Origin: Rhizaria sp. SCN 62-66
Taxonomy: Eukaryota > Rhizaria, unplaced
Assembly (NCBI GenBank): GCA_001724265.1
Contig: MEDY01000002.1
Location: forward strand, 185,648 to 249,647
Direction of reading: 5' to 3'
DNA: 64,000 bases
Positions within the stretch are counted from its first letter, which is position 1; each line of letters begins with the position of its first letter. The notes below the pieces were generated by a model that saw nothing but the letters and a program-made list of their open reading frames with translations, did no database searches and had not been told where the DNA came from. Both the position numbers and the translations under genes were made by a program. Positions 59,101 to 64,000 of this stretch are shown here, one piece after another.

Positions 59101-62100
59101 GTGTTTCTGATATCTCGTCATCGACTGCAGCTCCGGCGACTGTCCCGCAGATGACCGCTGCACAACGGCAGGCGTCGATGCGTCTTGCGCGCGAGCGCCT
59201 GCTGCAGCGCCGTTTGCGTGTGCTGCCGCTGGCGACACTATACGGCGACAACGCGATGAACCGCGGCGCCGCCGTGCGCGCGGGCCAGGCATACCGCTGC
59301 CGCACCACGCTCACGGGGTTCGATGAAGACATCAACGCGAGCAGCAGCAGTGAAAGCGAAGGCGAGCGCGTGCGTACCGTCGGTGTCCGCACCAGTGCGA
59401 CAAATAAGCGCGGCGGCAAGGCATTCCCGACCTCCAAGGACGCCAACACTGCCGCTGCCGCCACCGCCACTGCGGCTACGACTGCTTTCGGCAAGTCCGA
59501 CAGTCTCTCTGAGGCACCGACAGTGTCTGTTGCAGGCGCGGCCCCGGGCACGTACATTACCGTCGCCACCGTCGCGGGCGCGCGCAACGACGCCTTGCTC
59601 GCCGCGGCCCGCGCGCGCCGCCACCGCCGCCGCGCCGGCGAGCTGCTGCGGTCCGCTGACCCCGAGCCCAGCACCGGTGAGCGCGCGCTGGCCGCGTGCT
59701 ACAGTGGCGTGCCGCTCTGTGGCCTCGGTGGGCGCAAGAGCGCTGGGTACCAGCTCCAGGAGCAGTTGGCGCAGCGCCAGCGCGAAGAGGCGCTCATTGC
59801 GCGCGCTCTCGTAATCCTAGTCGCCGTTGACCCCGCGCACGTGCTGCGCTGTTATGAGCGCTTTGTCGACCCGACTCCGTTCAAGGAAGCTGCACCCGCC
59901 GGCGCGCCCAGTGCGGGTGCTGCGACTGCTGTGGTCGCTCCCGCGACGAACACCAGGGGGACAGTACCGGCTCCTGCCGCTGCTGCTGCCCCGCCGAGCC
60001 GTTCGCATCGCTCGCGCCGCCGCAAGCGCGTTTGCTGCTGCTGCTGGCGCATCCGCACTCGCTCGCACCGCGAAACCTCGACTGCTCCAACTTCATCTGC
60101 TTCTAACAACGCAGCTCAGAACCGCAACCAGAGTTCCAACGCTGCATCGCCCGTCACTCCGTTTGCGCAGCCGCAGTCTGAAAAGTACGAGCTGCAGCGC
60201 GAGAGCATGTGCGCCTGGTCTCTGCTGCCCGCGCTGCTGCTACAGCTCACCTTGATCGTGGGCACGATCCTCGTCGGCATTATGATCGCGCTCGTCTTCT
60301 CGGTCCGCCTCGCCGCTCGCGACGGCTCCGCGGGCGTGTGGGTGTGGGCCGTCGGCGCGCTTTGTGGACTGCTGTTTGACTGGTTCATCACTACGCCTCT
60401 TAGTCTCTCCGCTATCGCCGTCGTCGCGGGCTGCGCTGCGCATCTGCGCATGCGTCTCCACGGCCGCCGCCGCCGTGAGATTGCGCGCGAGATGCGCCAG
60501 CGCCGCCGCGCCGTGATCTTGCTTGCACGGGAGCGTGTGCTTGCACAGCTGCGCACGATGCGCGGCCGCGGACCTCAGGGCAATGGTGAAGTTGTCTGGA
60601 AGGCGCGTGCACTTGACAACGCCGCCGCCAGTGGCAACACTGTCAACAATGAGGAGCGCGCCCGTCGCGCGAACAATCCTCTTCGCAACAGCACGACAAG
60701 TGCTGTACCCATGGTTCCTCGTGGCACTCACGCCCGTCCCGACCCGAGCGCTACGGGCAAGCTGACGCAGAAGAAGATAGTCATCGCGATCGCGAACCGC
60801 GCGCTGAACGCGGCCGCGGGCAAGGACCGCGACAGCCACGACCCCAGCGCCTCGGCCTGGGGCTGGGCGCCGATCGCGCTCACACAACTGACGGCGCGCA
60901 CGGCTCACGCTGCGCCTGCGCTCGCGCCCTTGCCTCTGCTCACGTTCGCAGGACTTGAGCTCGACGATCTGGAGTCACCGTCGGCACCTAAGTTGCGGTC
61001 GCTGAAAAACCACCCCGGTATCGCCGACCTGCTCATCAATGAGGCCAACGCAAATGGCAATGGCGATAGACAAGCACAGAAACAGAGACAATGTCAGGAA
61101 GTTGGAAAGCCTGTGATTGTGCAGAGTCCACCACCGGAGAAGAATGTGATCGCGGCTTCTCCTGAGCAAGACACTGCGCCTCAGGTCAACGCAAACGTCC
61201 TTGTACTGTCTGCTGAGAGCGCTGGACCTGCGGATCCTGGCATCGAGACGAACGTCGTTACGGCTTATGCGGAGCCGCCTGTCGCTGCGCCAGTCACAGT
61301 GCATGTTGCTGCCGCGCCTGTGTGTGTGCAGGAACCTGAGCCTGTTACTAATGCACTCTCAGGGTCTGTTCCAGTGACGGATGGTAGCGACTTCGATCAT
61401 CGCCGCAACAACAGTCGCAATCGCATTAATGACAACGCCAATAAGATGGGAAATGGTGCTGTGCCGGTGACTGCAAGCGCACCTGCACCCTTGGGTATGG
61501 CTCCTCCTCCGCCGCCGCTGGCTCTGTTCATGAACAACAACGGCGCACCGCCGACGGAGCAGCAGATGCGGCAGTACACTGAGAACTACAACGCACTCGT
61601 GTCGTACTACATGCAGCAGCACCAGCAGCAATTGCTCGCCATGCAGCAGCAGCAGCAGCCGCAACAGCAGCAACAGCAAATGCAGCAGTATCAGAATATG
61701 ATGTCGCAGCAGCAACAGCAGCAGATACAGCAGCAAGTACAGCACCAGGCGCCCCCGCAGCCATCCCACGTTCTTCAACAGCCTGCTAAAGAGCAGCGGA
61801 AACCTCTCACCGAGTTCCTGCCTGTCTTGCAAGACAACTACAAGGACCACGTCTCACTCTCGCGCGGCGGAGGCGAGACTCAGTCTATCACCCGTGCCAG
61901 CGGCTACGGCAGTGCGATGCCCAGCGGCTTTGGTGGCGGTGGCGGCAGTGTCTACGGCGGATCTGCTCGTGGTGGTAGTGCCATGAGCATCGGTTCCGGT
62001 GTCTCTCAAGCGCCAAGCGGGCAGCAGCAAAAGTTTCAGCAACAACAGATGCGGATGCAGCTCATTGATCTGCTCCTGCGTCAACACGCTGATGGCTTTG

Positions 62101-62761
62101 ATGCTGGTGCCAGCCGCGGGAATGTTGTTCCTGTCAATGGAAACGTGATGATCGCACCGTTGCCGCCGCATCAGCCGTCACCCCGTCTTCCGTCACCTCA
62201 TTTGATGTCGCCGCGCCTGCCGTCGCCTCGCCAATCACCCCTCCAGTCCCCGTTTCAACTCCCTCAATCGATGCACGAGCCGCTGGAGCCAATGCCGCAG
62301 CATCTAGCCAACAGCAGCAGCAACAGCAGCAGCAGCCCGGCGCGGGAAGCAGCTTGCAACAGCGTGTCGTATCCTGTCGAAAGCAATGATGCTCCTATGG
62401 TGTCCGTGCCTTTGACCGCACCGGAGACGACGAATCAGAGCCACTACGGACACACAGTGCACATCACTGACGGTGAGCTAGAGCCTACGGCTCCTAGCAC
62501 TGATGCGGAGGCTACTGCTGCAAAGCTCGCCGCTGCCGCAGCCACCGCTGCTGCTGCTCTCACTCCGGTTGACATCGTCACCACTGCAAACTTGCTCCCC
62601 AGTGCCGTGGACGTGACCGCGCGCGCAGTCGTCAGCGCTGACGCCAACGCCGACAGCATCGTCCCCAGTGCTCCTGTGGGCGACTCGGTGCCTGCTGCCA
62701 TCACCTTCACGATGTCTGCTCCTCCTCAGGCCAGTGATGTTGTGGCTGACTCCGACCTGAT

Positions 62762-62797
<36 letters not shown>

Positions 62798-63323
62798 CTC
62801 GCATCAGCCCGATCGCGCGCCTACGGCGCATAACCCTGTGACTGCTGCCGACGACGGCGACATCATTCCGCCTGCAACCGGCCGCGACTTTGACGACGGA
62901 CTCATCGTGCCGAGCCTTGGTTTCAGCGCGAGCGCCGCTGGCAAGCCAGAGTCCGGTTCCGCGGGTGTCGTCCGCGCTGGTTCATCGCAGTCTGACGGTT
63001 CCGATCATGAGCTGTCCCCGGTCGCCACAACGGACTCCCCCACTGGGAGCAGCTGCAACAATGGTGGCAGTAATGGCAGTGGATGTGGGAGCTCAGATGA
63101 GTCCGGCTCTGGTGCTCCGACGCGCGCTTCGGTGCGCGTGTCGCCGCTCGGCTACTTGCCAATGTCTGCGGTTGCCGACTCTGGCGCTGAGGGTCGTGTG
63201 TCGTCGCGTAACGGCGGCAATACTGATGGCGACGGTGCCACGCTCGCGATCAACAATCTTGCGCGACTTCAAAGGCTGCAACGTGCACAGAAGCAGCAGC
63301 AGCAGCAGCATCAACAGCAGTAA
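41140..63323 (+). CDS. Giant polycystin-1-like receptor: sushi array, REJ, GPS, TM helices, poly-Gln tail
   Basis: ATG 41140 to TAA 63321-63323, about 7,394 residues, in two frames joined near 44915 (see frameshift entry). Order: signal peptide (residues about 24-45), a GDTGGG repeat (about 263-305), then roughly 30 sushi/CCP-like modules with the C...Y-x-C-x-x-G-Y...C-x-x-x-G-x-W...C pattern to about 3515. A REJ-type region (about 3515-4370) opens with SYPTT, CAW and GFCSKLTL motifs. A GAIN-like region follows, with a GPS at about 5067-5100 (W...C...CACTRLGLY). Then TM1 (IAPIVIIAAVCAICLLAVLLAG, about 5126-5147), two helices near 5525-5593 and two or three near 6360-6434, the last with an FxTxPLSLSA element like the QPLK helix of polycystin-1. 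A Gln-rich cytosolic tail runs from about 6800. No PLAT domain and no polycystin channel half are seen. The role is likely sensory or adhesive at the cell surface (inference). Confidence 0.8.
41937..42047 (+). repeat. 18-base tandem repeat encoding GDTGGG units
   Basis: Five to six near-identical copies of a GGTGACACTGGCGGCGGT-like unit. They form a flexible Gly-rich linker between the N-terminal domain and the sushi array. Confidence 0.85.
44911..44920 (+). other. Apparent single-base frameshift in the receptor gene
   Basis: Upstream coding is in frame 1 up to AQWYRLN; downstream coding is in frame 3 from DDANAVSPVLDG on. Both parts of one sushi module lie either side, within about 10 bases, and no GT-AG intron fits. 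One missing base at AACGCACGG would account for it. Confidence 0.75.
61545..63323 (+). repeat. Gln-rich coding tail with CAG/CAA runs
   Basis: Several poly-Gln tracts, the longest at about 62762-62797 and another at the extreme 3' end. In the same gene no TAG occurs among these many Gln codons. Confidence 0.85.
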
Positions 63324-64000
63324 TGCTGCAGTGAACTCCCTATTCATATCTTTTTTTCATTTAATAAGGTCGAGATGTTGTTTTGTAGTGTTTTCTAAGT
63401 CAATTTATTTTATGTGGGTTTATCCCTGTCTTTATGTGAACTCATTAATTTGTGTGCTCAGCAAGTGCGATCTCGTATTGTGAACGAGCTTGGACTCGGT
63501 TCACCTCTCTCAGTTAAAACCTGTTTTTAAGTCCAATTTGCCACCCATTTTTACGCCACAGATAAGTGTTTCTTGTATTAATAATTTGTTTGTCATCTCT
63601 TTCACAACGCTAATAGTACTAAGTCTCTTGTGTTGTATTTTTTTTATCCAGTGCCGACCTGTAGCAGCTACAACCACTCATATTGAGTGTTGTAGGTGAT
63701 GTGTCACGCACTACATCCTTATTCGTCTTCCAAAATCTTCTTTTTTTGCCTATGGTGTCAGGATCACTCCGCGCGAGATCTTATTGTGTCCCATGTGTAG
63801 TGTATTTGTTGTTTCTCTTTGCTAGTCATCTGCAAGTCGCCCGCCCCACGCACATGCACGACGTGTTACTTGCGTGTGTGGTATGCGACATTCATTTCAT
63901 AGTTACCATCGGTCCGTCGTAGGATGGCGCGCCGACGATTTTCGCTCCGCGCGGGCCCGTCGGAAATTCCCGGAACTTTTCTTTGCCTAATAAAGACCAT
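63324..64000. other. 3' flank of the receptor gene to window edge
   Basis: AT-rich and non-coding for most of its length. The last 75 bases turn GC-rich; an ATG at 63924 opens a frame to the edge, but an AATAAA sits at 63989-63994, so no gene is called. Confidence 0.5.

Noticed and set aside
63924-64000. Open frame from ATG 63924 to the window edge
   Set aside because: Only 25 codons are visible and AATAAA lies inside, more like a transcript 3' end; not enough sequence to judge.
1-64000. tRNA, rRNA, CRISPR arrays, transposable elements
   Set aside because: No GGTTCGANTCC-type arm with a matching acceptor stem, no rRNA-like conserved blocks, no spaced repeats, and no transposase or reverse-transcriptase motifs were seen by eye.

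Overview
The window is nuclear DNA of a microbial eukaryote (a protist) of unidentified lineage. Coding sequence is strongly GC-rich, favours G or C at third codon positions and is full of Ala, Gln, Ser, Asn and Gly runs; the spacers are AT-rich. The eukaryotic assignment rests on six spliceosomal introns that restore recognisable protein domains, TATA-like boxes upstream of starts, AATAAA signals, and eukaryotic families: DYRK kinase, SUMO protease, B-box protein, dysbindin-like protein, polycystin-1-like receptor and a predicted GPI-anchored surface protein.

Layout from left to right: a DYRK2-type kinase on the minus strand runs off the left edge (1-4048). A small three-exon YccF membrane protein follows (5019-5770, +), then a very large low-complexity orphan (7232-15010, +). 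A four-exon B-box protein (15132-18417, -) lies tail to tail with the orphan. Next are an ASH-like, probably ciliary protein (19370-25585, -), a UMP-CMP/adenylate-type kinase (26274-27122, +), a dysbindin-like protein (27688-28566, -), a giant repeat surface protein with signal peptide and GPI-like tail (29044-35350, +), an unresolved small locus (35801-36660), a ULP1/SENP protease (37066-40410, +), and a polycystin-1-like receptor of about 7,390 residues (41140-63323, +).

The main observation is that UAG is not a stop in this genome. Seven in-frame TAG codons lie inside four unrelated genes. Each time the same frame continues as coding sequence, and it finally closes at TAA or TGA; none of the nine complete genes ends in TAG. 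Four of the seven TAGs stand directly before CAG and one opens a poly-Gln run, so glutamine is the likelier reading, with leucine not excluded. Standard-code gene finding would break four genes here.

Two further regularities helped the annotation. Five of six introns begin GTACGT or GTACGC, and most genes carry a TATA-like box about 90-145 bases before the start codon. The receptor gene carries one apparent single-base frameshift near 44915 that looks like a sequence error or a recent lesion. The genes do not form an obvious pathway. The two giant secreted or surface proteins, the ASH-like protein, the dysbindin-like protein and the polycystin-like receptor suggest a free-living, possibly flagellated cell with an elaborate surface and endomembrane system; that last point is inference.
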